From Fimbriimonadaceae bacterium (lineage in GTDB: Bacteria > Armatimonadota > Fimbriimonadia > Fimbriimonadales > Fimbriimonadaceae), in contig CANFJD010000067.1 in NCBI GenBank assembly GCA_947447315.1, positions 1 to 10,919 of the forward strand: 10,919 nucleotides of DNA, given 5' to 3'. Under the pieces are notes generated by a model. It had not been told where the DNA came from and did no database searches. It saw only the letters and a program-made list of their open reading frames with translations. Shown here piece after piece: positions 1-8,500 of the stretch (positions within the stretch are counted from its first letter, which is position 1; every line of letters begins with the position of its first letter). Position numbers and translations under genes: made by a program.

Positions 1-2361
1 CTTGCTTTCCATCAATTCCGGCCCCGGCGGCAACTGACCCTTAAAGCGGAACAGCTTCAGATCGCTGGTACCTTGTGCCCCCATCCGGGCCGCAATCCAT
101 CCGCTCATATTCGGCTTTCCGCTGGGCGAGAACGGCAAAATCAACGTAAAGGTCGCCTGGGTTTCACCCGGTAAGGCAATGATCACGTAAAACGGCTTTA
201 TCGGTTCCGGTCCGCCATTCGTGCCCACCTGGTTGGCAATCTGCCAAACATCTGAGTTGCTCAGAAATACCCGGGGATCCGAAACATGGTACTGAGTCAA
301 GATGGCTGATTGCGCCCGAAGCATATCCTCCGGATACCGCAGGTGTCCCCGAAGTTCGGCCGGCATCGCGTCCAAGTTCTTAAACGCCCCCGGATAGATC
401 TTGGCGTAGGTCGCCGTAATCGGCTCCTCTAGGTTCGTCGCGTACGCGGTCACCTCGCCGGTGTAAGCATCAACCACCACCTTCGCCGCGTTGCGAATGT
501 AGTTAATAGATCCCGACTGACCATCCAAAGTCGCAGAGTAGGGGAGTCGATCGCTTGTTACGTAAGCGTCTAAGATCCACCTTAATTTCCCTCCCGCCGC
601 CACCAAATAGGGATCAAGATCGAACTTTAAGTAGGGATACGCCTTCGTAGCCCGGTCCAAAACGTTTCGGTGGATCAGCAGTCGCGAACTTCCCTTGATG
701 TTGGAGCTGACGATCAAATTTCCGTCGCGCAGCTGAATGCCAAACAATGCCTTGGCGAAGAAATTGGAGATTGGAATCCCGCGACCGCCCGTCCAGGCAT
801 GGGTCGTCGTCCCCGCCGCGCTCTCGTAATCCAACTCAGGCTCGTCTGTATCCACGATCACGGGCTCATCGGTCGGTAATCCCACCTCATCCCGAAAGTC
901 CGAGAAATAGACGCGTGGATTCCCCACCTTCAAAACGGAATCTCGAACCGGAATTCCCTCCACCAGCATCGAGGGTTCACCTTCCGGCGATGCCGAATCC
1001 ACCCGCGCCATCGCAATCCCGTATCCGTGGGTGTATCGAAGGCGAGTATTGGTCCAGTTCTGGGCCGCCATCGGCAATCCATCCGGGTGAATATCCCGCG
1101 GCGAAAGCATCACCAAGGTCTCCTTCCCATTGATCGGGTATCGATCGACATCAACGTCGTGAAACTTGTAGTAGCTTCGCTGACTCTGCAACTGATCAAA
1201 CGCCTGCCGCATCACTTCGGGGTCCCAAAGCCGCATATTGTCCAGCGTCGGTTGCGAAGAAGCGACGGTCGCCCGCGAAGGTCTGATATCCGGTGTTACG
1301 TTGGTATCCGTCAGGTCCGATGGCGTTAAGCCGTATCCAAAGCGAGTCATCTCAATGGCTCGGGCCGCATAGGGAGATTCGGCGTTGAGTCGATTCGGAT
1401 CGACGGTAAATCGTTGGGTTACGCTCGCCGCGCCCTCCACCAAAATCATCCAGGCGGCAAATACAAAGGCGGGCAAAAGCCACGGCGCCGGTACGCGTCG
1501 GCGACGCTGACCAAAAATCACGGCGGCGACCGCCGCCACCACCATCAAAACTGCGATGACATGACGCGTACCCACCGTTGTCCAAACGGCTCGACCGGCA
1601 CCGGTGAACTGCGTTCCCGGTTGGTACACCAAGCTCCAGATATTGATCTCGGTTCGCACCGCCATGACGAGCAGGAAAATGGCCGCCAGACCGTACAAGT
1701 GCCGCTGACGTTGGGGTGCCGCGACCGTCGCATTTGCAGCCGCGGACAGGCCGCGCATCAGCTCGTAATTCGCCAAAACCAACACAAACGCCGCTCCCGA
1801 AATCCAGAGCAGTACCGCCACCAGTTCCTCGTACCAGGGCAATCGAAAGACAAAGAAGCTTAGGTCGAATCCAAATGCTGGATCCTTCCGACCGAAGTTG
1901 ACGCCGTTGATCGCCATCAGCAATTTCGGCCAGGCCGACGCGAATCCCGCCGCCGAAGTTAATGCGAGCACAAAGGCCAGGACCTTTTGGACGCGAGGAG
2001 CCAATCGCTCCGTTGTTCTCAGCATCATCGCTGCCGGAAGGTGCTGGGGCGAAAGTGGCTCTGGATCGTAAACCAAGGTCTGTCGGGAAGACCAGCGAAA
2101 GTTAATAGAGAACCAACCCCAGACCAGCAGAAATGAGGTGATGAAAAGCAAACCCTCCCACCGGTACGCCATGGCGGGAACGAGCGTGCTTCCGAGATCG
2201 TGGGAGTACCACTGCCAATCGGTCCAAGGACCAATTGCTCCCAGCAAAAACACGAGTGCGATGGCGACGTAGGCCAGCTTGCTGGCCGTTTTGCCCGTGC
2301 GCCGCAATGCCTTACCCATTGCCTCCTGATCAAAAGAAGGGGAATCCGCCGGGTTAGACAT
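1..2361 (-). CDS. UPF0182 family integral membrane protein, C-terminus cut by window edge
   Basis: The frame is open from the ATG at 2361 to base 1 (787 codons, no stop); family members are usually about 900 residues or more, so roughly the last hundred lie off the left edge. Translation shows about seven hydrophobic segments (near residues 29-45, 68-84, 127-144, 180-197, 222-235, 267-283 and 293-309) followed by a large soluble region. UPF0182 (COG1615) hallmarks are visible: the DPxFxxDxxFFxFxLP stretch at 160-175, QRFxVDPNxLxxExPY at 316-331, YTHGYG at 443-448, and a late segment with the LSNSDVWQI and FYVIIALPGE patterns. The biochemical function of this family is unknown; the topology suggests a membrane-anchored protein with a large extracytoplasmic domain. 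An internal ATG (residue 15, at 2319) has AGGAGG only 2 bases before it, too close for a normal ribosome site, so I prefer the upstream start. The longest-frame fragments reported inside this gene in other frames are not coding. Confidence 0.93.
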   Translation of the reverse strand, partial: MSNPADSPSFDQEAMGKALRRTGKTASKLAYVAIALVFLLGAIGPWTDWQWYSHDLGSTLVPAMAYRWEGLLFITSFLLVWGWFSINFRWSSRQTLVYDPEPLSPQHLPAAMMLRTTERLAPRVQKVLAFVLALTSAAGFASAWPKLLMAINGVNFGRKDPAFGFDLSFFVFRLPWYEELVAVLLWISGAAFVLVLANYELMRGLSAAANATVAAPQRQRHLYGLAAIFLLVMAVRTEINIWSLVYQPGTQFTGAGRAVWTTVGTRHVIAVLMVVAAVAAVIFGQRRRRVPAPWLLPAFVFAAWMILVEGAASVTQRFTVDPNRLNAESPYAARAIEMTRFGYGLTPSDLTDTNVTPDIRPSRATVASSQPTLDNMRLWDPEVMRQAFDQLQSQRSYYKFHDVDVDRYPINGKETLVMLSPRDIHPDGLPMAAQNWTNTRLRYTHGYGIAMARVDSASPEGEPSMLVEGIPVRDSVLKVGNPRVYFSDFRDEVGLPTDEPVIVDTDEPELDYESAAGTTTHAWTGGRGIPISNFFAKALFGIQLRDGNLIVSSNIKGSSRLLIHRNVLDRATKAYPYLKFDLDPYLVAAGGKLRWILDAYVTSDRLPYSATLDGQSGSINYIRNAAKVVVDAYTGEVTAYATNLEEPITATYAKIYPGAFKNLDAMPAELRGHLRYPEDMLRAQSAILTQYHVSDPRVFLSNSDVWQIANQVGTNGGPEPIKPFYVIIALPGETQATFTLILPFSPSGKPNMSGWIAARMGAQGTSDLKLFRFKGQLPPGPELMESK

Positions 2362-2374
2362 CCCCTCTATTGTG
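2362..2374 (-). promoter_or_regulatory. Possible -10 element directly before the UPF0182 start
   Basis: On the minus strand CACAAT (2374-2369) lies 7 bases before the ATG at 2361, which would place transcription start at or next to the start codon. The spacer AGAGGGG could alternatively act as a close-set ribosome site. No convincing -35 is seen, because the upstream terminator occupies that place. This is a weak, position-based call. Confidence 0.25.
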
Positions 2375-2385
2375 AACGCTTAATG

Positions 2386-2437
2386 AAAAATGCCCCGGAC
2401 CATTCGGCCCTCAAAAAGGGAACGAATAGACCGGGGC
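2386..2437 (-). terminator. Rho-independent terminator of the Gfo/Idh gene
   Basis: Read on the minus strand, 10 bases after the oxidoreductase stop, GCCCCGG (2437-2431) pairs with CCGGGGC (2398-2392). Inside it ATTCG (2427-2423) pairs with CGAAT (2406-2402), and CCCT (2420-2417) with AGGG (2411-2408) around a 5-base loop. The stem is followed, after one A, by a run of five T (2390-2386). This is a classic stem plus U-tract. In the plus direction the tail is only GTTT, so it should act mainly on minus-strand transcription. Confidence 0.85.
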
Positions 2438-2447
2438 GTTTAGGTTC

Positions 2448-3608
2448 TTACAGCTTAATCCAGCTACGGGTTTCGCTTGATCGCTCCACCGCGTCCAGAA
2501 CGCGCTGATTCTCGTATCCGTCGATCAAGTTCGGGCTGATCGGTCGGTTCTCGGCATAGGCGGCAAAAGCGTCCGCCAGCAGGTTGATGAACGTGTGCTC
2601 GTACCCGATGATGTGGGCAACCGGCCAGTAGTGACCCGCCCACGGGTGACTGCCTTCGGTAGCCTGGATCACGGTAAAGCCCGCCCGACCGTCCGCCGCC
2701 GAGTTATCGTAGTACTCCAGCTCGTTCATCCGCTCCAGGTTGAACACGATGGATCCCTTGGAACCATTGATCTCCCATCGGTGATAATTTTTTCGTCCCA
2801 CGGCAAATCGGCTGGCTTCAAATGTTCCCAGCGCGCCGTTCTTGAACTTGGCCAAGAACATCGCGGCGTCGTCGACGGTTACTTCGCCCATTTCCGTCGT
2901 CGCTTTGGCACCGAGCGATGCGTCAATTTCACCCGCCAACGGTCGTTGCTTCACGAAGGTGTGGAGGAGTCCTACTACTTCGTCAATCTCGCCCACGAGG
3001 TGACGCGCCATATCGATGATGTGAGCATTGATATCGCCGTGAGTGCCCGATCCAGCGATCTCCTTCTGTAATCGCCATACCAACGGGAAGTTGGGGTCGG
3101 CAATCCAGTCCTGGAGGTAGGTGGCGCGCCAGTGATAGATCGTGCCGAGTTCGCCGGCTTCGATCATCTGCTTGGCAAGGCCAACGGCGGGAGCTTTTCG
3201 ATAGTTATGGAAAACCGCGTGGGGAACCTGAGCTTCCATCACGGCTTCCAGCATCGCTTTCGCTTCCGGAAGGGTGTTACCAATCGGCTTTTCGCAGAAC
3301 ACCGCTTTGCCAGCTTTCGCTGCCGCAATTGCAATTTCTGCGTGGAGGTTGCCCGGCGTGGAAATATCGATCACATCGATATCGGGGTTTTCGACAACCT
3401 TTCGCCAATCGGTTTCGATGTTCGTCCAACCGTACTGGTGGGCTGCTTCCCGAACCTTGGCTTCATTTCGTCCACAAAGGGTGTGCATGTGAACTTCCAC
3501 CGGCAGCTCGGGGAAAAAGTGATTTACCTGCCGGTAAGCATTTGAGTGGGCTTTGCCCATAAATTGGTAGCCAATCAGGCCCACGTTAACTGTCTTCTTT
3601 GCGCTCAT
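2448..3608 (-). CDS. Gfo/Idh/MocA family NAD(P)-dependent oxidoreductase
   Basis: This 386-residue protein has the usual length and two-domain layout of the family: an N-terminal Rossmann fold and a C-terminal alpha/beta domain. Visible motifs are the dinucleotide loop GYQFMG at 13-18 (a GxQxxG variant of GxGxxG, a form I recall from actinobacterial-type members), the EKP motif at 106-108 whose Lys is normally catalytic, HNYRKAP at 134-140, and GDINAH at 191-196, where Asp192 and His196 match the conserved D-x-x-x-H catalytic pair. Members oxidise or reduce sugars, inositols and related polyols in the cytoplasm; the substrate cannot be read from sequence. The gene seems to be its own unit, with a candidate promoter in the 89-base gap upstream and a strong terminator 10 bases downstream. 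The ATG at 3608 is preceded by GGGAAG 5 bases away, an acceptable ribosome site, and starts just before the Rossmann fold. Confidence 0.93.
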   Translation of the reverse strand: MSAKKTVNVGLIGYQFMGKAHSNAYRQVNHFFPELPVEVHMHTLCGRNEAKVREAAHQYGWTNIETDWRKVVENPDIDVIDISTPGNLHAEIAIAAAKAGKAVFCEKPIGNTLPEAKAMLEAVMEAQVPHAVFHNYRKAPAVGLAKQMIEAGELGTIYHWRATYLQDWIADPNFPLVWRLQKEIAGSGTHGDINAHIIDMARHLVGEIDEVVGLLHTFVKQRPLAGEIDASLGAKATTEMGEVTVDDAAMFLAKFKNGALGTFEASRFAVGRKNYHRWEINGSKGSIVFNLERMNELEYYDNSAADGRAGFTVIQATEGSHPWAGHYWPVAHIIGYEHTFINLLADAFAAYAENRPISPNLIDGYENQRVLDAVERSSETRSWIKL

Positions 3609-3634
3609 AGTTACTTCCCGCGTCGGAAGCTCAT

Positions 3635-3663
3635 AGTGTGTCCAATTGCCGCCAGCCTGTCAA
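3635..3663 (-). promoter_or_regulatory. Candidate sigma-70 promoter of the Gfo/Idh gene
   Basis: A perfect TTGACA lies at 3663-3658 on the minus strand. With a 17-base spacer the -10 would be CACACT (3640-3635), which matches TATAAT at only three positions, so any promoter is weak or needs an activator. Predicted transcription would start near 3628, giving a leader of about 20 bases that includes the GGGAAG ribosome site. Confidence 0.35.
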
Positions 3664-3680
3664 CGGCAAGGCGGCGATTG
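3643..3680. repeat. Imperfect inverted repeat between the ZipA-like and Gfo/Idh genes
   Basis: CAATTGCCGCC (3643-3653) faces GGCGGCGATTG (3670-3680) across a 16-base loop. The arms pair fully except one T/G position. An overlapping alternative pairs CCGCCAG (3649-3655) with CTGGCGG (3691-3697). No T-run follows on either strand, so this is not a canonical terminator. It overlaps the TTGACA above, so it could be an operator or a transcript-end hairpin; the role is not determined. Confidence 0.4.
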
Positions 3681-3697
3681 GGGCGCATTTCTGGCGG

Positions 3698-4630
3698 TTA
3701 CGCTTCGAGGGGAAAGAGCGCCAATGCCTCGCTACTGCCGGGAATGATTTCAGTTTTCGTAAGTGTAATCGCCGCTTGCTGAACCTGCTCAATACTGCGT
3801 GCCGCCGTCGCCGCGTCCACAAACTGGTCCTCATCATTGATGAGGCGACCACCAAACCGCTCGCAAAGCAATCGACCAAACCGCAGCGCCCCTTCAATCG
3901 CTTTTGGCGGATTAGGGCATCGCGGAACGTTAAAACCAATTAACAAGCCGCTATGCACCGCATTGTCCAGCACCGATCCTAAAGAAAACTGTTCGTTTTC
4001 TCCGATCGGCGTAACCGAAAACAGCGGAAGCTCGGTCCCGTTGACGCGATATTCAAATGCGCCTTGCGGAGCAAAGGTCAATCCCATATTTGCCGCCGTA
4101 ATCCACACCTCCCGCTCCGACACCCAACCCGAACTCGGGGAGAAAACAAAAGTCACCCCGATGTTGAGATGATCGCGAATCGCCTGCAATTCTTCGGCCA
4201 ATCGGTCAACATCTTCCGGGGGTGGTAATGCCGCCGGTCGGCGACGTACGGCATCCGCAAATGGGGCCGAAGCTCTCCATAGAGAGTCTGCCACCGCTCC
4301 GGTGAGCCGAGAATCCTCGCGCAGGTAGGGCCAGCAGATTGCCAACGAGTCGTAAGAACCCACGCTTGTGCCGACGAGTGGCACCCATTGGTTATCGGCT
4401 GCGGACATGCTCCAAATCTTCGGCGACTGCAACGCCAGGTACCAGTCCTGATCGAGCAGTCGAGAGGCGCTACCCGCTGGTATGGAGTACGGCCCCACGA
4501 ACTCAACCGTAAACTCCACTCGATGTAGCGGACCCGATTTTGCACGCGGAATCGGTACCTGGCTTGGCAAGGCAAGAGACGGATCGGCCCTCAGCTCTCC
4601 ATTAAATTTGTCAATCAGTCCTAGTGCCAT
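3698..4630 (-). CDS. Soluble protein with a ZipA C-terminal (FtsZ-binding)-like domain
   Basis: This protein has 310 residues. Residues about 155-285 follow the pattern of the ZipA C-terminal FtsZ-binding domain in order: a first strand (IGVTFVFSP), a helix with WITAANMGLTF (176-186), a G-x-F-x-Y strand (190-194), PLFSV (202-206), SGLLIGFNVPR (227-237), a helix, then ERFGGRLINDED (257-268). In E. coli ZipA I recall the equivalents ALFSLAN, PGVTIFMQVPS and DEVGGVVLDDQ. ZipA itself is an inner-membrane division protein with an N-terminal transmembrane anchor and a Pro/Gln linker. Here no hydrophobic anchor is visible; residues 1-150 form an unrecognised soluble region (33-130) plus a Pro-rich stretch and a short helix (132-152). 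The gene follows era by 37 bases on the same strand and is followed by an inverted repeat. No Shine-Dalgarno is well placed; TACATT ends 5 bases before the ATG. The FtsZ-binding role is inference from similarity. Confidence 0.72.
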   Translation of the reverse strand: MALGLIDKFNGELRADPSLALPSQVPIPRAKSGPLHRVEFTVEFVGPYSIPAGSASRLLDQDWYLALQSPKIWSMSAADNQWVPLVGTSVGSYDSLAICWPYLREDSRLTGAVADSLWRASAPFADAVRRRPAALPPPEDVDRLAEELQAIRDHLNIGVTFVFSPSSGWVSEREVWITAANMGLTFAPQGAFEYRVNGTELPLFSVTPIGENEQFSLGSVLDNAVHSGLLIGFNVPRCPNPPKAIEGALRFGRLLCERFGGRLINDEDQFVDAATAARSIEQVQQAAITLTKTEIIPGSSEALALFPLEA

Positions 4631-4641
4631 GAATAAATGTA
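4631..4641 (-). promoter_or_regulatory. Possible -10 element for a leaderless ZipA-like transcript
   Basis: In an AT-rich patch of the 37-base era/ZipA-like gap, TACATT (4641-4636, minus strand) lies 5 bases before the ATG at 4630. The nearest GAGG is about 17 bases from the ATG, too far to serve as a ribosome site. No clear -35 is seen. The gene may also be read through from era. Confidence 0.25.
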
Positions 4642-4667
4642 ATGCCTCTACGAAATGAATTCCGCGA

Positions 4668-5564
4668 TTACTGATCGTATTCTAGTTCGTGAAGCACCCG
4701 CGGATTCATCCGCCAGCCCTCACTTACTTTCACGTGCAGTTCTAGATAGACGCGGTGACCGAGCATTTCCTCAATCTCTAATCGTGCCTCAGTACCAATT
4801 TTCTTGATAAATTGCCCCTGCTTACCAATGAGGATGGCCCGTTGGCTCGTTTTCTCCACCAAGATCGTGGCCATGATACGGCTGAGGTTTCCTTCTTCTT
4901 CCCAACTGTCAACTGTTACCGCCACGCTGTGAGGAATTTCTTGGAAAGTTGCCTGTAGGATTTTCTCGCGAACCAATTCCGCGCTCAAAAACCGTGAGGA
5001 TTGATCCGTGAACTCGTCTGCATCAAAGACCGGTGCCCGTTCCGGCAATTCATTCACGATCAGCGTCAACAGTTCGCCGACATTTTGACCCTTGGTCGCT
5101 GTCGTTAACATGTACTCCTGTGTTTCGAACAGAGCCTGGTAAGCCTCGACGTGCCGAACCACATTCTCTGCCTTTAACTGATCCATCTTGTTAAGGCACA
5201 AGATGACCGGCGTTGGCTTCTCCTTGGTGTGGGCCTTGGTCAGTTTCGCGATTTCGCGATCCTGTTCACCCGGGTGGTGTGCCCCGTCGACAACCACCAA
5301 AATCACATCCACATCCATCAAACCACGACGCGCCTGATCCACCATGGAACGACCTAACTGCGTGTGTGGCTCGTGAACACCGGGAGTGTCCACAAACGCA
5401 ATCTGATAATCATCGGTCGTGGTAATCCCCAACACTCGGCGACGCGTGGTCTGCGGCTTGTTACTGACGATCGAAACTTTGTGGCCCACGATAAAGTTCG
5501 TTAGCGTGCTTTTGCCAACGTTCGGCTTACCGATCAAGGCGACGAGTCCAGAGCGAAAAGCCAT
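4668..5564 (-). CDS. era: GTPase Era, ribosome small-subunit assembly
   Basis: This is full length for the family at 298 residues. The G-domain motifs are in order: G1 GKPNVGKS at 12-19, the switch-I TT at 39-40 within PQTTRRR, G3 DTPG at 59-62, G4 NKMD at 125-128, and G5 TATKG at 155-159 (Thr where Ser of SAxxG is usual). The C-terminal type-II KH domain begins after the AELVREKI helix (195-202) and has PHSVAV at 211-216, the GKQG loop at 247-250 and the terminal GWR near 283-285. Era binds the 3' end of 16S rRNA with its KH domain and couples GTP hydrolysis to 30S maturation and growth, in the cytoplasm and peripherally at the membrane. Its ATG lies 2 bases after the glycosidase-like gene's TAA, so translation is likely coupled; a purine-rich AGGAAGAAGAG sits in the last codons of that gene. 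The usual neighbours ybeY and recO are absent from this window. Confidence 0.98.
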   Translation of the reverse strand: MAFRSGLVALIGKPNVGKSTLTNFIVGHKVSIVSNKPQTTRRRVLGITTTDDYQIAFVDTPGVHEPHTQLGRSMVDQARRGLMDVDVILVVVDGAHHPGEQDREIAKLTKAHTKEKPTPVILCLNKMDQLKAENVVRHVEAYQALFETQEYMLTTATKGQNVGELLTLIVNELPERAPVFDADEFTDQSSRFLSAELVREKILQATFQEIPHSVAVTVDSWEEEGNLSRIMATILVEKTSQRAILIGKQGQFIKKIGTEARLEIEEMLGHRVYLELHVKVSEGWRMNPRVLHELEYDQ

Positions 5565-5566
5565 GA

Positions 5567-8500
5567 TTAGCTCTTCTTCCTAAACATCACGGCCAGGTCA
5601 TCACCCGAACTCAAAGGCTTATCCGCAAATGGTTCCACCGATGGACGCGGCCCCCGATCACGATTTCCGTCTCGATCCCGGTCTCGACTGCCCCGCCTTC
5701 GTCGTTGCCCCACGCGCTCCGAGGATTCCGTAGCCTGCCCCGTGTTCTCTTCCAACACCGGCGTTGGTCGCAAGAACCATTCGTCAGAAACCTCTTCACT
5801 CTCGTTGCCACCCATCCAATCGCCCAGCGACATGATCGGAACATCGAATCCACTCGCATCCAGCCGGACATTGGCATTCCGCTCGGGCAACTCGGTGATT
5901 TTGAGAACATCCGCTTCCTTCAAGTTCAAGATGTGATCCAGTTCCAGCCGACTCCCGACTAGGAACGTTTGCGTTGTCCCCTCAACCGCCGAGTACCGAA
6001 TGTTCGGCGATTCATTCGCCACCCAAACTCCCGAAACCAAGTCGTACGCCGAGTTCTTTTCCGGCAGCGCAATGGTCCGGTTGCCCGATCGCGAAGTGTG
6101 AACCGTTAGAAACGGCGCTCGAACGTGCACCACGTCGCCCGAGAAATCCCAGACGTGCGCTCCCGCCATCTGAGCCAACGATCGAATCAGAGAAGCGGTC
6201 ACCACCGGCTCACCCAGGAACACACTCGTCCAGCGTGCATTGGGATCTTCGTCGTGCTCTTTGATCACAAAGCTCGGTAGCCCCGTATCGGTGTATTCGC
6301 CCAACACCACCGATTCTTCCGGAATCGCAAAGTAGCTCGGCTCCAACTTGCTGGCTCCCGTAATGCTCTTTTCTTCAAAAGCGTTACTAAGCGGATGCCG
6401 TCGGTTCACCAACGTCGTGCCCGTCTTGCTGTGGAACGGCTGCGGCTTGAGAGCAATGCCCGTCACTTCCCGCACGCGCTCCAAAGACTCCCGACCGCCA
6501 TCGAATAGGCCCGCGCTGTAAAGCCAGAACAGAACCTTGTTATCGCGCTGCAGTCGCGATTTCACCGCTGCCCGCAATTCCGGCCGGATGTCCCACGCGT
6601 TTAGGAATATATAGAGTCGACTCTCAGGGAACTGCTCTCGGTGAGCCAGATCGCTGAGCAGATAAAAGCCTGCACTCACGCCCGCTCGAAGAATCGCCTC
6701 TCGCGCATTCTGCACCAGCAACGCAAACGCGTTCTGATCTACCAGATAAGCCAGAGACCTTTCGTCGATAAACACCGCCACTTCCGGATCCGAAAGCGGA
6801 ACCTCGATTCGATCTACCAACGCCTTCCGCACCTGAGCCGCCCGATTCCAAACGCTATGCGTCTTCAACCAGCCCTGACCCCAAAGGTCCATCCAACTCA
6901 GTCCGGTCGCATGCGCCAGCGCCACGCCCGTTCCGCGCCAATGCACGCTCTCCAGGGCCTGCGGCGTCTTCAGAACCGGGTTAAAGTCGTCGTAATCGCG
7001 ACCATCCCCCAGCGACGTCTTGTAATCCTCTTCGCTAATATAAAGCTTGCCGTTCAGCGCAAAGCTATCAATTGGCGTCGGGAACGATGCCGTTCCGCCC
7101 GGTTCGCGATCTCGGTAGCTCGGAGGACCGGCAATGATGTCCACTTCTGGAGTTCGCAACAGCTTGCCAAGCCCCAGGTGACCACTCGCCGGATGACTCC
7201 ACTCGAACGTATAGCCGTAGCTCACCCCAACCAAGAAGTAGCCTTGACTGGCCACTTTCACCGTCTCGGCTAGTTTGCCGATCCGTTCGACGGTCGCATC
7301 GCTGAGGAACAAGTGGTAGTCCACCACTCGTCGTTGCTTGCGTGAACTCCGAACGAATCGATCCTCTTCCCCAACTTCCGTTTGGTAAAGCGGCACGCTA
7401 ATCGTATCGAATCGCACGGAGCCATCAAACCAACTCGCCCGCAACGAAACTTCATCCCGGTTGTAGCGAGTACGAGCCCAATCTCGGAACTTCGATTCCG
7501 CCGCCTTGGAATTGTCGTAGCCGTTCCCTTCCGCCAAGAACCACTCACCGCGCTCCAGGTGGATTCCCAGCATGTGCTTGGCTTCCGGCAATAGCCGCAG
7601 CGATCTCACAAACCGATCCAGGCAGTTCTCCGCGACCGACCAGAATTCGTCATCGCAGACGCTCGGATCCGCTGGCGTACCGTCCAAAGTGCGGTACCGA
7701 CCGCGTGGGAATCGATCTTGCCAGCCCCGGGGAGCTTCAAAAACGATTCGGAACATCACCTGCGCCTCAGGGTCAATCTCGACTGATCGCTTCAACAGGT
7801 AGGCCGCGCTCGCCGCGCTCGCTTCCACTTCCGTCTCGTCCACCACAAACGGCAACAAGAAGCTGTGAAGGTGAACCCCCGCTTCCGCCGCCAGCCGGGC
7901 CTCTTCCAAAATCACATTCGCGCTACGCTCATCCGTCGCTCCCCCGAAGAAGAACAGCGGCGGATAAATCGTCTGCTCGCGAACAATCAAAGCCACTCCG
8001 TTACGCACCACGACCTGCGGGCCGTCATCTGGCTGCGTCCACTTGATCACCGGCGCGGGTGGCGCCACCGGTGCCGGCGGCTCCACCGCCACCACGGGAG
8101 TCGGCTCCACTACCGGAGCTGGTCGGCTGTCCCGACGCCGGAATTCAAACCTATCGGATTCCCGCGGAGACTCTGCCCGCGCACCATCTGCGCTCGATTC
8201 ACCCTCGGTCGCGCGGCCTCGCTGATTCTCTCGCCTTCCTCCCGAAGCCGGTCGGCCCTCGCGCGCCACTTCTGCCGGAGTTCGGAAAGCAAACGTAAAC
8301 CCGCCTTCGCCGGAGCTCTCCGTAAATTCCGGTTCCGCCGCCGGGGCTGGTGTCGCCACCTCCGCCGGCTCCCGATCTCGATCTTGAGCCAGGCGTCGGC
8401 GTGATCGCCCATTCTCGTCCGAACTTGATTCTCGAGCCGGTGCCTTGGCCGCCGGAGACTTAACCGTTTTAGTATCCCGGGCTCGGAACGAAACCAAAAC

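Noticed and set aside
3132..3545. A 137-codon plus-strand open frame
   Set aside because: Antisense to the Rossmann domain of the Gfo/Idh protein, whose motifs are intact. No motif or ribosome site was seen.
3649..3697. Rho-independent terminator after the ZipA-like gene
   Set aside because: CCGCCAG and CTGGCGG can pair, but the loop is 35 bases and no T-run follows, so I list only an inverted repeat of unknown role.
4153..4575. A 140-codon minus-strand open frame inside the ZipA-like gene
   Set aside because: It overlaps the ZipA-like frame in another register. Only the longer frame gives the ordered domain pattern and continues to the stop at 3698.
6641..7273. A 210-codon plus-strand open frame
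   Set aside because: Antisense to the glycosidase barrel, which has clear family motifs. The product is Arg/Gln-rich without recognisable features.
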